DNA of 36,797 nucleotides from Planctomycetota bacterium (lineage in GTDB: Bacteria; Planctomycetota; Phycisphaerae; FEN-1346), in assembly GCA_030602705.1 (NCBI GenBank), contig JAUVZF010000039.1, forward strand, positions 1-36,797. The letters run 5' to 3'. Of this stretch, positions 15,390-23,404 are shown one piece after another (position 1 is the stretch's first letter; each line of letters opens with the position of its first letter). The notes under the pieces were generated by a model. The model was given only the letters and a program-made list of their open reading frames with translations. It had not been told where the DNA came from and ran no database searches. The position numbers and the translations under genes were made by a program.

Positions 15390-16931
15390 CTATCCGCCGA
15401 TCGCTGGCGCCGGACCCGCCAGCGTGCCCTGTTGGCCCGCCTCCACTGTGTTGGCCCCCATGGTATGGCGGGCGTACACGACCATCGGCAGTAGCGCGCC
15501 GAAATACATGGCGTAGGCTATGATGCACATCATCGGAGGCCCGGAGGTGAACGAGGTCTTGATGACAACCGCCACCAACAAACCCAGCCAGCCAGCTCGA
15601 CAGCCCAGGAAGAACTGCTGCTGCTCGTAGGAGAGGTTCTCGATCGGGCGTTTCCGCCACAGCCGGGACAACACCACAAAGCACAGGCCGAATCCCAGGG
15701 CGCCCAGCAATCCTGTGTCGAACAGAATGCCCACAACGGCGCCGTGGGGCGACCGGCGGTCCGAGACCACGCTGAAGTTGTTCACGCCGAAACCGACAAA
15801 AGGCCTCTCCGCCCAGCGCGCCAAGGCAGTTTTCCAAATGGACCAACGCGCCTGCGTGGTCACACCGAGGTCCAGTCTCTGGAACCGTTCCACCGCCAGC
15901 GACCAATCCATCGGCGTGCCCATCGTCGTGTAGATGATGGCGCACAGGACCGCCAAGGCCACCAGGATGATCAGGATCACGCGGGGGCGGAAGAGGCTCC
16001 GCCAGACCACGCGCGGAACCCACAGAAGCAGGATGAGGACGAGCGGGAGGATGACGGCTCGCGACGCCTGGAGCCACACGATCGCCGTCAGGAACAACGC
16101 AATACTGCCCCAGAAAATGCCCCGCGCAATCTGTCCGATCTCCGCCTTGGCCTTGGCCAGCCACAGGCTTCCGGCCAGGAACAGAAGCACCGGGCTGGCC
16201 AACGACGACCGCATGGCCGCCCACCGCTGCGCTTGTACTCCTGCGAGGTCCCCAAAAACAACGCGCTGTTGATATTTGTAGAGACTTATTCCCAGGATCG
16301 CCAGCGCAAATCCCAGCCACACCGCCTTGTACTCGTCTATGTTCCGAAGCCGCCTGAGCGTCACCAGGACGGTGGCGATGGGAACCACGAAGAAGCCCAC
16401 GAGCCCCCAGGCTGCCAGGTCCTTGCGCGGCGCCAGGATGGCTGAGAGAATCGCCGCCGACAGGATGATCGAGGCGCCGGCCGAGAACCCGAAAGGCAGC
16501 CGGCGGCCGGACCCGGGCTCGTAGCCTGGTTGGCCCAGCAGACCGACAAAGACCAGCGGAACCGCCAGTATCGCGTCCAGCGGCACGCCCGAAAGCAGCG
16601 GGTCGCCCGCGATGAGGGTGTTCAGAGACGTCTCTTGAGCAAGCGGAATGTAGGCGAAGTAGAGGGCCGCCGCCACCGGGAATTCGTACCACCCAAAAAT
16701 CAGGATCACCATGAAGGCCAGCGGCAGGTAGACCACCGAGGCCCGCGTCGCCGTCGACATCCAGAAGCCGAACAGATGCGGCGGACACACCACCGCGAAG
16801 ACCCCGGAGACGAAGTACAACGCAAGAACCATCGTCACAGCCTTCCTGATGGGCGAGCCGCCCGCGCGCGATTCGATCGGCAGGGCGGTCTGGCCCAACG
16901 AAGGCGTGACCATTATGGGTCCCGTGCTCAT
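15390..16931 (-). CDS. O-antigen ligase / polymerase-like membrane protein (WaaL/Wzy family)
   Basis: The 513-aa protein has about 11-12 membrane segments and one large loop with the family signature: ARWSIWKTALARW followed by PFVGFGVNNF (about residues 357-382), then SPHGAVVGILFDTGLLGAL (about 391-409), where Arg and His are functionally conserved. A short Arg motif QASRAVILPLVL precedes it. The family either joins finished polysaccharide to lipid A core or another acceptor (WaaL) or polymerises repeat units (Wzy); sequence alone does not separate these. The likely start at 16931 has GAGGG about 8 nt upstream on the minus strand. It is the only central glycan gene on the minus strand and is divergent from the GT2 gene. 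Confidence 0.85.
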   Translation of the reverse strand: MSTGPIMVTPSLGQTALPIESRAGGSPIRKAVTMVLALYFVSGVFAVVCPPHLFGFWMSTATRASVVYLPLAFMVILIFGWYEFPVAAALYFAYIPLAQETSLNTLIAGDPLLSGVPLDAILAVPLVFVGLLGQPGYEPGSGRRLPFGFSAGASIILSAAILSAILAPRKDLAAWGLVGFFVVPIATVLVTLRRLRNIDEYKAVWLGFALAILGISLYKYQQRVVFGDLAGVQAQRWAAMRSSLASPVLLFLAGSLWLAKAKAEIGQIARGIFWGSIALFLTAIVWLQASRAVILPLVLILLLWVPRVVWRSLFRPRVILIILVALAVLCAIIYTTMGTPMDWSLAVERFQRLDLGVTTQARWSIWKTALARWAERPFVGFGVNNFSVVSDRRSPHGAVVGILFDTGLLGALGFGLCFVVLSRLWRKRPIENLSYEQQQFFLGCRAGWLGLLVAVVIKTSFTSGPPMMCIIAYAMYFGALLPMVVYARHTMGANTVEAGQQGTLAGPAPAIGG

Positions 16932-16984
16932 CGTCGAACCCTCAGGTCCTTAGCCGGACGGCTTCGAGCGCTGCCCGGTGGTAG

Positions 16985-17014
16985 TCTATATCGGCGTAAA
17001 CGCGGAGCGTTCAA
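16985..17014 (-). promoter_or_regulatory. Sigma70-type promoter for the ligase gene
   Basis: On the minus strand, TTGAAC (17014-17009), an 18-nt spacer and TATAGA (16990-16985) lie 54 nt before the ligase start. Confidence 0.5.
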
Positions 17015-17197
17015 CAGTCTGCCCTGCGAAGGCCGCCGGAGCGGCCTGGCCGGCGTCGGCCCCCGGAGGCCAACAGTCCGTCCCGCCGGTTGCCGCCAAC
17101 GAACGAATTATATAGCGAAGGAACGGGCTATCAAGCCCAATCTGGCCCTCCCTTAGGACCGACGCCTCCCCCCACAGAATCGCGACGCCCGGCTCGC

Positions 17198-17226
17198 TTG
17201 ACAGAGGGGCCTCCAGAGGGTATAAT
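17198..17226 (+). promoter_or_regulatory. Perfect consensus sigma70 promoter for the GT2 gene
   Basis: TTGACA (17198-17203), exactly 17 nt, TATAAT (17221-17226): 12 of 12 consensus bases at optimal spacing, 42 nt upstream of the ATG at 17269. It is by far the strongest predicted promoter in the window and suggests high or constitutive expression of the GT2 gene. Confidence 0.85.
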
Positions 17227-17268
17227 CCGCGGCCAACGGCTCGTTCCGCTGCCGGTCCGGGGCTTCCC

Positions 17269-18228
17269 ATGGCCAGAACACGACCCCTTGTCAGCGTCAT
17301 TATGCCCGTGTTCAACCGGGAACACACGCTCAAACGGGCCATCGCGTGTGTGTTGGGCCAGACGTGCGCCGACCTTGAACTCCTTATCTGCGACGACGCC
17401 TCCTCCGACGGAAGCGTCGCCGTCGTCGAGGCCGTCCAGGACCCTCGCGTCAGACTTCTCCGCCACGAGGTCAATCGTGGTCCGGCCGCCGCCCGGAACA
17501 CGGCCGTGGCTGCCGCGACGGCTGAGTATCTCGCCTTTCTCGACAGCGACGACGAATGGCACCCCGAAAAACTCCAGAAGCAGGTGCGGATCCTCGATAA
17601 CCTTGCTGGCGACTATGGGATGGTTCTCTGTGGGGTGCGCGTCCGCAAGGTGAACGAGGGCAGCGAAATTCTGTTCGTGCCGCGCTACGAGGGAGACGTG
17701 TACAAGCGCATGCTCAAAAACCGGCTGGGCGTTCCAACATCGAGCGTCATGGTGCGAACGGACCGGGTTCGGGAGGCCGGCGGCTTCGACGAGAGGCTCC
17801 GCCGGTGCGAGGATATCGAGTTGTGGATGCGTGTGCTTGCCAGGTGCAAGTTGGCGCGGTGCCCGGAGTGTCTGGCAACCTTTAACATCGTCCTGGGCAA
17901 GCGGGTCGCCCGCCAGACCGAGGAGGCCGTCACTTACATCGTGGCCAAGCATCGCGAGGAGTTCAGGCGGGTCCTCGGCCCCCGCGGGATGCGCCGGGCC
18001 TGCGGCAACTGGTGGCTGATCGTGGCCCGCCTGTACGTCCAGGAGGGGCAATTCGCCAAGGGCTTCACCTACCTGTGGAAGGCCCTCGCCGCGACGCCGT
18101 TGCTGCCGTTCAGGTCGTACCTCAGCCTCGCGGGGGCCTTTGTGCGGTTCCTGCGGATGAGGCGGCGTTCGGACCTGTACCCTCTGCGCGATGAGCAGCC
18201 GCTGGCCGGCGGCAAGAGGAAGGCCTGA
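17269..18228 (+). CDS. Glycosyltransferase family 2
   Basis: The 319-aa GT-A enzyme has the full GT2 N-terminal domain: VSVIMPVFNREHTLKRAI (about residues 8-25), LLICDDASSDGS, NRGPAAARNTAV and the metal/nucleotide DXD motif in AFLDSDDEWHPEKL (about 88-101). A later GGFDERLRRCEDIELWMRV (about 169-187) gives the acceptor-side ED motif. The C-terminal ~90 residues are basic and may be membrane-associated. It transfers a sugar from a UDP- or other NDP-donor in the cytosol; donor and acceptor are not predictable. The leader is short and follows a perfect promoter; no strong Shine-Dalgarno is seen before the ATG. Confidence 0.92.
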   Translation: MARTRPLVSVIMPVFNREHTLKRAIACVLGQTCADLELLICDDASSDGSVAVVEAVQDPRVRLLRHEVNRGPAAARNTAVAAATAEYLAFLDSDDEWHPEKLQKQVRILDNLAGDYGMVLCGVRVRKVNEGSEILFVPRYEGDVYKRMLKNRLGVPTSSVMVRTDRVREAGGFDERLRRCEDIELWMRVLARCKLARCPECLATFNIVLGKRVARQTEEAVTYIVAKHREEFRRVLGPRGMRRACGNWWLIVARLYVQEGQFAKGFTYLWKALAATPLLPFRSYLSLAGAFVRFLRMRRRSDLYPLRDEQPLAGGKRKA

Positions 18229-18249
18229 TTCCCTTCTCCGCCCGGGTCG

Positions 18250-18277
18250 TTGACGCGCGTGGCGATTCTGATATACT
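18250..18277 (+). promoter_or_regulatory. Sigma70-type promoter for the third sulfotransferase gene
   Basis: TTGACG (18250-18255), a 16-nt spacer and TATACT (18272-18277), 10 of 12 consensus bases, 60 nt before the start at 18338. Confidence 0.7.
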
Positions 18278-18337
18278 ACGGCCGTTCGCGGTAGCGTGAG
18301 GCACACGGGGGGATGCGTCCGATCTCGGGAGAACACC

Positions 18338-19036
18338 ATGAACGCTTGCGGGGCGTGGATGAGGGACCTCGTGTGGCGCAGCCCGCTGCTCTGGTCGCTT
18401 CGCACCCGGCTGAACCGGACGTACGAACAGACCGTGCCCACCGACTCTACGGAGGTCTTCGTCACGGGCGTGTGGCGATCGGGCAACACGTTTGCCCGGT
18501 TCGTGATGAAGCGGCTCTTTCCGTCGCTGCGTTTCGCGAGCCACGGGCACGTCATCGCCACGCTCAAGGTCGCCAAGCGCCGCGGGGTCAAGACCGTTGT
18601 GCTGATCCGCGAGCCGCTGGACGTCACCGCCTCAGCCTGCGTCAAGCGCACGAGCCTATACGGCGGCCTCACGGACAAGCACATCGACTATCTGTTGTCG
18701 CACTACATTCGGTACTACGCCTACGTAGCGGACAATAAGGAAGCGTTCCGCATCCTGACCTTCGAGACGCTCACGCAGCGGCCGGAGGTGCTGGCAAATA
18801 TCCTGGCGGAGTGGGGTGTGGTGCAGCCGATAGAGACGGAGGACGTCCGCAAGGCAGCGGACGACGTGCTCGAGGGGCTCAAGAATGCCGATAAGCCCGC
18901 CATCGAGCGCGAAGCCCCCAGCGAGGAGAAGGCATTGCTGAAGCAGGAGGCGGTCGAGCGGATACAGGCCAACGACAAACTGGCTGACGCCCAACGCCTG
19001 TACGAGAACATCGTGTCGGCCGAGGACGTGGCGTAA
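18338..19036 (+). CDS. Sulfotransferase family protein
   Basis: The 232-aa protein has a sulfotransferase P-loop in VFVTGVWRSGNTFARF (about residues 42-56) and a 3'-phosphate-binding element VVLIREPLDVTASACVKR (about 86-103), then FRILTFETL at the position of the family's RYEDL-like strand. ATG 18338 is chosen for GGGAGA (18327-18332) six bases upstream; the frame extends 14 codons further without support. The C-terminal ~60 residues are Lys/Glu/Ala-rich and helical (EREAPSEEKALLKQEAVER), replacing the usual acceptor-site part, so its acceptor may differ from the other three. It has its own promoter. Confidence 0.8.
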   Translation: MNACGAWMRDLVWRSPLLWSLRTRLNRTYEQTVPTDSTEVFVTGVWRSGNTFARFVMKRLFPSLRFASHGHVIATLKVAKRRGVKTVVLIREPLDVTASACVKRTSLYGGLTDKHIDYLLSHYIRYYAYVADNKEAFRILTFETLTQRPEVLANILAEWGVVQPIETEDVRKAADDVLEGLKNADKPAIEREAPSEEKALLKQEAVERIQANDKLADAQRLYENIVSAEDVA

Positions 19037-19128
19037 TCGGCCTGCTTTCCGAGAAGTCCTTGTGCCGTGCGTGAGTTGCGGGCGGCCGCCTCTGCTGCGT
19101 CCGCAGGCGCGCAGTTTAGGGTACTCCG

Positions 19129-19920
19129 ATGAACATCTTGCAGGCCATCGAGAAGGTGCGAGACCGCTATCCGTTTCCAGAGGAGTTCGTTCTGATCGAG
19201 CAAGGGGCACAGGTGGTGGCCCGAACGGTTTCGCGGTATCTCGAGCCTGGAGCGAGAATCCTCGATTTTGGAAGCGGCGGATGCTCTAAGACGGCCGTGT
19301 TGCAGATGCTCGGCTATGATTGCTCGGCATACGACGACCTCGACGATTGCTGGCATCGAGAGGCCGACAACCGCGAGAAGATCGTTGCCTTTGCCGACGA
19401 ATTTGGCGTGAACTTCCACCGCGAATGGCAGGGCCAAGGCCCTTTGCCGCCGGAATCATGTGACCTGGTGATGATGTTGGAGGTGCTGGAGCATCTCCAC
19501 GATTCGCCGAGGGAACTTGTCAACAGTCTTCTCCGTCTGGTCAAGCCGGAAGGCCTTCTCCTGGCAACCGTGCCGAACGCGGTCAACATCCGCAAGCGGA
19601 TCGCCGTTCTTGCAGGCCGTACCAATCTGCCGCCTTTCGATTCCTATTACTGGTATCCCGGCCGCTGGCGAGGCCACATCCGGGAATACACCCGGCACGA
19701 TCTCCGAAGGCTCTGTGTGCTCTCGGGGTTGGAGATCCTGGAATTGAGAGCCATTCACCAGATGCTCCGTTGCGTCCCGCGCGTTGCCCGTCCGCTTTAC
19801 AGGGCGCTCACGGCGATATTCAAGGGCTGGCAGGACTCCTGGCTCGTGGTAGCCAGGAAACCGCGGGATTGGAGTCCACAGGCTCAGCCTTCGCAGAATC
19901 CGTGGATGCAGACCTCCTAG
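19129..19920 (+). CDS. Class I SAM-dependent methyltransferase
   Basis: The 263-aa protein has the Rossmann SAM-binding motif I ARILDFGSGGCSKTAVL (about residues 42-58), an acidic residue after strand 2 (CSAYDDLDD), motif IV CDLVMMLEVLEHLHDSP (the EVLEH form typical of Ubi/Methyltransf_11/23 proteins) and LLRLVKPEGLLLATVPNA. The closing part (HIREYTRHDLRRLC) resembles methyltransferases found in glycan and lipopolysaccharide clusters. It probably O-methylates a sugar. The ribosome site is weak (GGGTACTCCG-ATG). The sequence looks less GC-biased than its neighbours, which may point to separate origin. Confidence 0.85.
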   Translation: MNILQAIEKVRDRYPFPEEFVLIEQGAQVVARTVSRYLEPGARILDFGSGGCSKTAVLQMLGYDCSAYDDLDDCWHREADNREKIVAFADEFGVNFHREWQGQGPLPPESCDLVMMLEVLEHLHDSPRELVNSLLRLVKPEGLLLATVPNAVNIRKRIAVLAGRTNLPPFDSYYWYPGRWRGHIREYTRHDLRRLCVLSGLEILELRAIHQMLRCVPRVARPLYRALTAIFKGWQDSWLVVARKPRDWSPQAQPSQNPWMQTS

Positions 19921-19988
19921 GCTTGATCGCGCTGGTTCACAGTGAGGCCTGAACGCGTGTCCGGGCCAAGCAAAGGGACAAGTCACGA

Positions 19989-21206
19989 ATGGCGGACTCA
20001 TCCACGAGCGAGAGCAGGCCTTTGCGAGTGGCACTGCTGGCCCACGCCTTACGGGTTGCGGGTGGCCTGTCCGTCGGGCGGAATATGATCGCCGCGTTCG
20101 GGCGCGTCGCCCCGCAGCATCGGTATTGGATCACGATTCCGCCGGGCCTGGGGTACGAACAGATCTGCGAAGCCATCCCGCACTGCGAAACGGTTGCAGT
20201 GGCCCGCAGGGCGGGCCGTCTCGGCCGGTGGATGTTCGACACGTTCCGGCTGCCCGGTCTGGTCCGCGACTTCCGCCCGGACGTGCTCTTCGCCATGGGC
20301 GGCAAGGGGCTGCTGAGGCCCCCCTGCCCGCAGGCGGCCCTGTGCCATGACTCCCATATGTTCTACCCGGTCACGCACTACGAGCACGAGACACTGAAGC
20401 GCCGACTCATCAAGCGGTACTTGAAGCATCACCTGCGCCGCCAACTGTCCCGGACGCAACTGGTCTTCTGCCAGACCAGCGCGGCCCGGGACAGGCTGCG
20501 GGAGGAGTTCAACTACGAAGGCCGGATGGCGATCTGTCCCAACGCGGTGCCGGAGTTTCCGCCCGCCGACCGGCCCCTGAAGCCCCCGGCGCCCCTGGAG
20601 GCGCACCAGGGCAAGTTCCGCCTGTTCTACGTCACGAAGTTCTACGCCCACAAGAACCTGGAGGCGTTCGTCGACCTGTTCGACCGGTTCCGTGACGAAC
20701 TGGCCGACGTCGTCGCGTTCGTCACGGTCTCCGCCGACCAGCATCCGAACGCGCCGCGGTTCCTGAAATCGATCGTGGCCAGGGGCGTCCAGGATCACGT
20801 TATCAACCTCGGGCCGGTGCCGCAGCCGGACCTGCCCGCTTACTATCAGAACGCGGACGCCCTGTTGATGCCGACGTTACTGGAGTCGTTCAGCGCCACG
20901 TACCTGGAGGCGATGCACTTCGATCTGCCCATCCTGACCAGCGACCTGGACTTCGCCCACGCCGTCTGCGGCCCGGCGGCCCTGTACTTCGACCCCTGGG
21001 ACGTCGCCTCGATCAAGGACGCCGTCGTGCGGCTCAGGGACGACCCGGAACTGCGCCACGAACTGGTCGAACGCGGCCGGCAGCGGGTAAAGGAAGTCTT
21101 ACGCTCCTGGGATGACGTTGCGAGGAATGCCCTAAAGGCCCTTAAAGAGATCGTCGATACTCCCCAAATGGCAGAGGGCCCTTGGCAAGGGAATCGGAGC
21201 CGATGA
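19989..21206 (+). CDS. Glycosyltransferase family 4 (GT-B fold)
   Basis: The 405-aa protein has an N-terminal acceptor-side domain (LRVALLAHALRVAGGLSVGR, Gly-rich loop at about residues 24-30) and a GT4 donor-side domain with AICPNAVPEF, FRLFYVTKFYAHKNLEAFV and the EX7E catalytic signature in LLESFSATYLEAM (about 297-309), followed by ALYFDPWDVASI. It would add one sugar to the growing lipid-linked chain. ATG 19989 follows AAGGGACA. The stop overlaps the next start by 4 bp (ATGA at 21203-21206), so it is translationally coupled to the bi-domain oxidoreductase. Confidence 0.88.
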   Translation: MADSSTSESRPLRVALLAHALRVAGGLSVGRNMIAAFGRVAPQHRYWITIPPGLGYEQICEAIPHCETVAVARRAGRLGRWMFDTFRLPGLVRDFRPDVLFAMGGKGLLRPPCPQAALCHDSHMFYPVTHYEHETLKRRLIKRYLKHHLRRQLSRTQLVFCQTSAARDRLREEFNYEGRMAICPNAVPEFPPADRPLKPPAPLEAHQGKFRLFYVTKFYAHKNLEAFVDLFDRFRDELADVVAFVTVSADQHPNAPRFLKSIVARGVQDHVINLGPVPQPDLPAYYQNADALLMPTLLESFSATYLEAMHFDLPILTSDLDFAHAVCGPAALYFDPWDVASIKDAVVRLRDDPELRHELVERGRQRVKEVLRSWDDVARNALKALKEIVDTPQMAEGPWQGNRSR

Positions 21207-23404
21207 AACAGGTACTCCAGAATCTCCGCAGTGGGGAACTTACGGTCGAAGACGTCCCCGCCCCACGTGCCACCCCCGGCCACGTCCTCATCCAGACACG
21301 GGCCAGCCTCATCTCGTCCGGCACCGAGCGGATGATGGTCGAGTTCGGCAAATCCTCGATGCTCGGCAAGGCCCGCTCCAAGCCCGAAAAGGTCAAGCAG
21401 GTGCTCGAAAAGATCGGCACCGAGGGCCTGATCTCGACCCTGGAACTCCTCCAGAGCCGGCTCGGCCTGCCTATGCGGCGTGGCTACTGCAACGCCGGCG
21501 TCGTCCTGGACGTCGGGCCCGGCGTGACGGCCTTCCAGCCCGGCGACCGCGTCGTCAGCAACGGGCCCCACGCCGAACTCGTCTCCGTCCCCAAGAACCT
21601 CTGCGCGAAGGTCCCCGACGGCGTCACCGATGAGCAGGCGGCCTTCACGGTGCTCTCGGCCATCGGCCTCCAGGGCATCCGCCTGCTGGAACCGACGCTC
21701 GGCGAGAAGGTCGTCGTCTACGGGCTGGGCCTGATCGGCCTGATCAGCACCCAATTGCTGCGAGCCCACGGGTGCGACGTCCTGGGCATCGACATCAACC
21801 CCGACCGCACCCGCCTGGCCGAGACCTGCGGCGCCAAGACCGTCTGCGTGGCCGAAGGCGCGGACCCCGTCGCGACCGCCGAGGCCTGGACCCACGGCCG
21901 CGGCGTGGACGGCGTGCTCGTCACGGCCGCGGCGCAGACCGACGAGATCATGCACCACGCCGCCGACATGTGCCGCAAACGCGGACGCATCGTCCTGGTC
22001 GGCGTGGTCGGCCTCAACCTCCGACGAAGCGATTTCTACGAGAAGGAACTCACCTTCCAGGTCTCCTGCTCGTACGGCCCCGGCCGGTACGACGAGCGGT
22101 ACGAGCAGGGCGGCATGGACTATCCGATCGGTTTCGTGCGATGGACAGAGCAGCGCAACCTCGAAGCCGTCCTCGAGGCCATGGCCGAAGGCCGATTGAA
22201 GGTCGATGACCTCGTCAGCCGGCGTTTTCCGCTGGAGCAGGCGTCGGAGGCGTACGACCTGGTCGTGAACGACCCGTCGGTGCTGGGCGTCATCTTCCAG
22301 TACCCGGCAGAGGTGGATCGTGCCGAGCGGGCCGCCGTCCTGCCCTGTCGCAAGGCGGCCGCCGCCGGCCGGGCGTGCGTGGGCGTGGTCGGGGCGGGCA
22401 AATTCTCGCAGCGTCGGCTGTACCGGTCGCTCAAGAAGGCGGGCGCCGACGTCCGCATCGTGGCGGATCTCGACCCCATTGCCGCTCGCCACCTGGCCCG
22501 CAAACTCGGCGCGCCCTCCGCCGTCACCGACTACCAGGCGATTCTCCAGGACGACGCGGTCAACACCCTGATCGCCGCCGTCCCCCACAACCTGCACGCC
22601 CGCCTCGTGTGCGAGGCCCTGGACGCCGGTAAGCACGTGTTCACCGAGAAGCCGATGGCCCTGAACCTGGAGGAACTCGGGCAGGTCTGCCGGGCGGCGG
22701 CGGCGCGGACCGACCTCCAGGTGATGGTTGGGTTCAACCGCCGGTTCAGCCCGTTCGCCGAGAAGGCGCGTCGGCTGCTCGCCGGCCGCGGCGGCCCCCT
22801 CTGCATGAACATGACCGTCAACGCCGGCTACGTGCCGCCCGACCACTGGGTCCAGGACCCGGTCCGCGGCGGGGGGCGAATCATCGGCGAGGGGTGCCAT
22901 TTCATCGACCTGCTCGCCTTCCTGGCCGGCAGCCCCGTCCGGGCGGTCTCGGCGATGATGGTGGGCGGCGAGGCGGCCGTCCGCGAAGACAAGATGACCA
23001 TCGGCCTCGCCTTCGAGGACGGGTCCGTCGGGACCGTCAACTACTTCGCGAACGGCTCCGGCCGGTATCCGAAGGAAACCCTGGAGGTCTTCAGCGACCG
23101 CCGGACGCTGCGGCTGGACAACTTCCGCCGAATGGTCGGCTACGGCTTCCAGGGCTTCCGCAAGATGAAGCGGTTCTCCCAGGACAAGGGCCACGACGCC
23201 GAGTACGCCGGGTTCCTGCGGCGCATCGAGACGGGCGGCGAGCCGCTCGTGGCGCTGGACGACCTCGTCAACGTGACGCTGGCCAGTTTCGCCGCCGTCA
23301 CCAGCGCCCGGGAGGGCCGGTCCATCGTCCTGGCCCAGGAATACGCCGCGTTCCTCGCGGACCTTGCCGAATCTGGAGGGGCGGACCCGGGGACGGCATG
23401 CTGA
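21203..23404 (+). CDS. Bi-domain oxidoreductase: MDR dehydrogenase fused to Gfo/Idh/MocA dehydrogenase
   Basis: The 733-aa fusion has an N-terminal zinc-type alcohol dehydrogenase-like (MDR) half (about residues 1-360; YCNAGVVLDVGPGVTAFQPG near 94 and the dinucleotide loop VVVYGLGLIGLIS near 171). The usual zinc-site region is altered (SLISSGTERMM). A Gfo/Idh/MocA half follows (about 390-733; GVVGAGKFSQRRLYRSL near 394, TEKPMALNLEELG near 481, with the EKP catalytic lysine). This exact fusion is a known family found beside heparinase-like and GT4 genes in exopolysaccharide loci, as here. It probably oxidises or epimerises a nucleotide sugar with NAD(P); the reaction is unproven. Start ATG 21203 overlaps the GT4 stop; the stop overlaps the heparinase start by 7 bp. 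Confidence 0.88.
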   Translation: MKQVLQNLRSGELTVEDVPAPRATPGHVLIQTRASLISSGTERMMVEFGKSSMLGKARSKPEKVKQVLEKIGTEGLISTLELLQSRLGLPMRRGYCNAGVVLDVGPGVTAFQPGDRVVSNGPHAELVSVPKNLCAKVPDGVTDEQAAFTVLSAIGLQGIRLLEPTLGEKVVVYGLGLIGLISTQLLRAHGCDVLGIDINPDRTRLAETCGAKTVCVAEGADPVATAEAWTHGRGVDGVLVTAAAQTDEIMHHAADMCRKRGRIVLVGVVGLNLRRSDFYEKELTFQVSCSYGPGRYDERYEQGGMDYPIGFVRWTEQRNLEAVLEAMAEGRLKVDDLVSRRFPLEQASEAYDLVVNDPSVLGVIFQYPAEVDRAERAAVLPCRKAAAAGRACVGVVGAGKFSQRRLYRSLKKAGADVRIVADLDPIAARHLARKLGAPSAVTDYQAILQDDAVNTLIAAVPHNLHARLVCEALDAGKHVFTEKPMALNLEELGQVCRAAAARTDLQVMVGFNRRFSPFAEKARRLLAGRGGPLCMNMTVNAGYVPPDHWVQDPVRGGGRIIGEGCHFIDLLAFLAGSPVRAVSAMMVGGEAAVREDKMTIGLAFEDGSVGTVNYFANGSGRYPKETLEVFSDRRTLRLDNFRRMVGYGFQGFRKMKRFSQDKGHDAEYAGFLRRIETGGEPLVALDDLVNVTLASFAAVTSAREGRSIVLAQEYAAFLADLAESGGADPGTAC

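Larger units (their letters stand above)
16932..17268. other. Divergent intergenic region between ligase and GT2 genes
   Basis: The 337 bp carry two divergent promoters (16985-17014 minus, 17198-17226 plus). Between them are a small hairpin GGCCGC/GCGGCC with loop CGGA, and an AT-rich island near 17104 (AATTATATAG) unusual for this DNA, a plausible regulator site. No gene is seen. Confidence 0.6.

Noticed and set aside
20846..23194. 782-codon minus-strand open frame
   Set aside because: It lies opposite the GT4 gene and the bi-domain oxidoreductase, with no recognisable domain; a composition artefact.
22894..23397. 168-codon upstream extension of the heparinase-like frame
   Set aside because: It overlaps the conserved Gfo/Idh/MocA domain in another frame and is Arg/Gly/Pro-rich without homology; ATG 23398 fits the family start.
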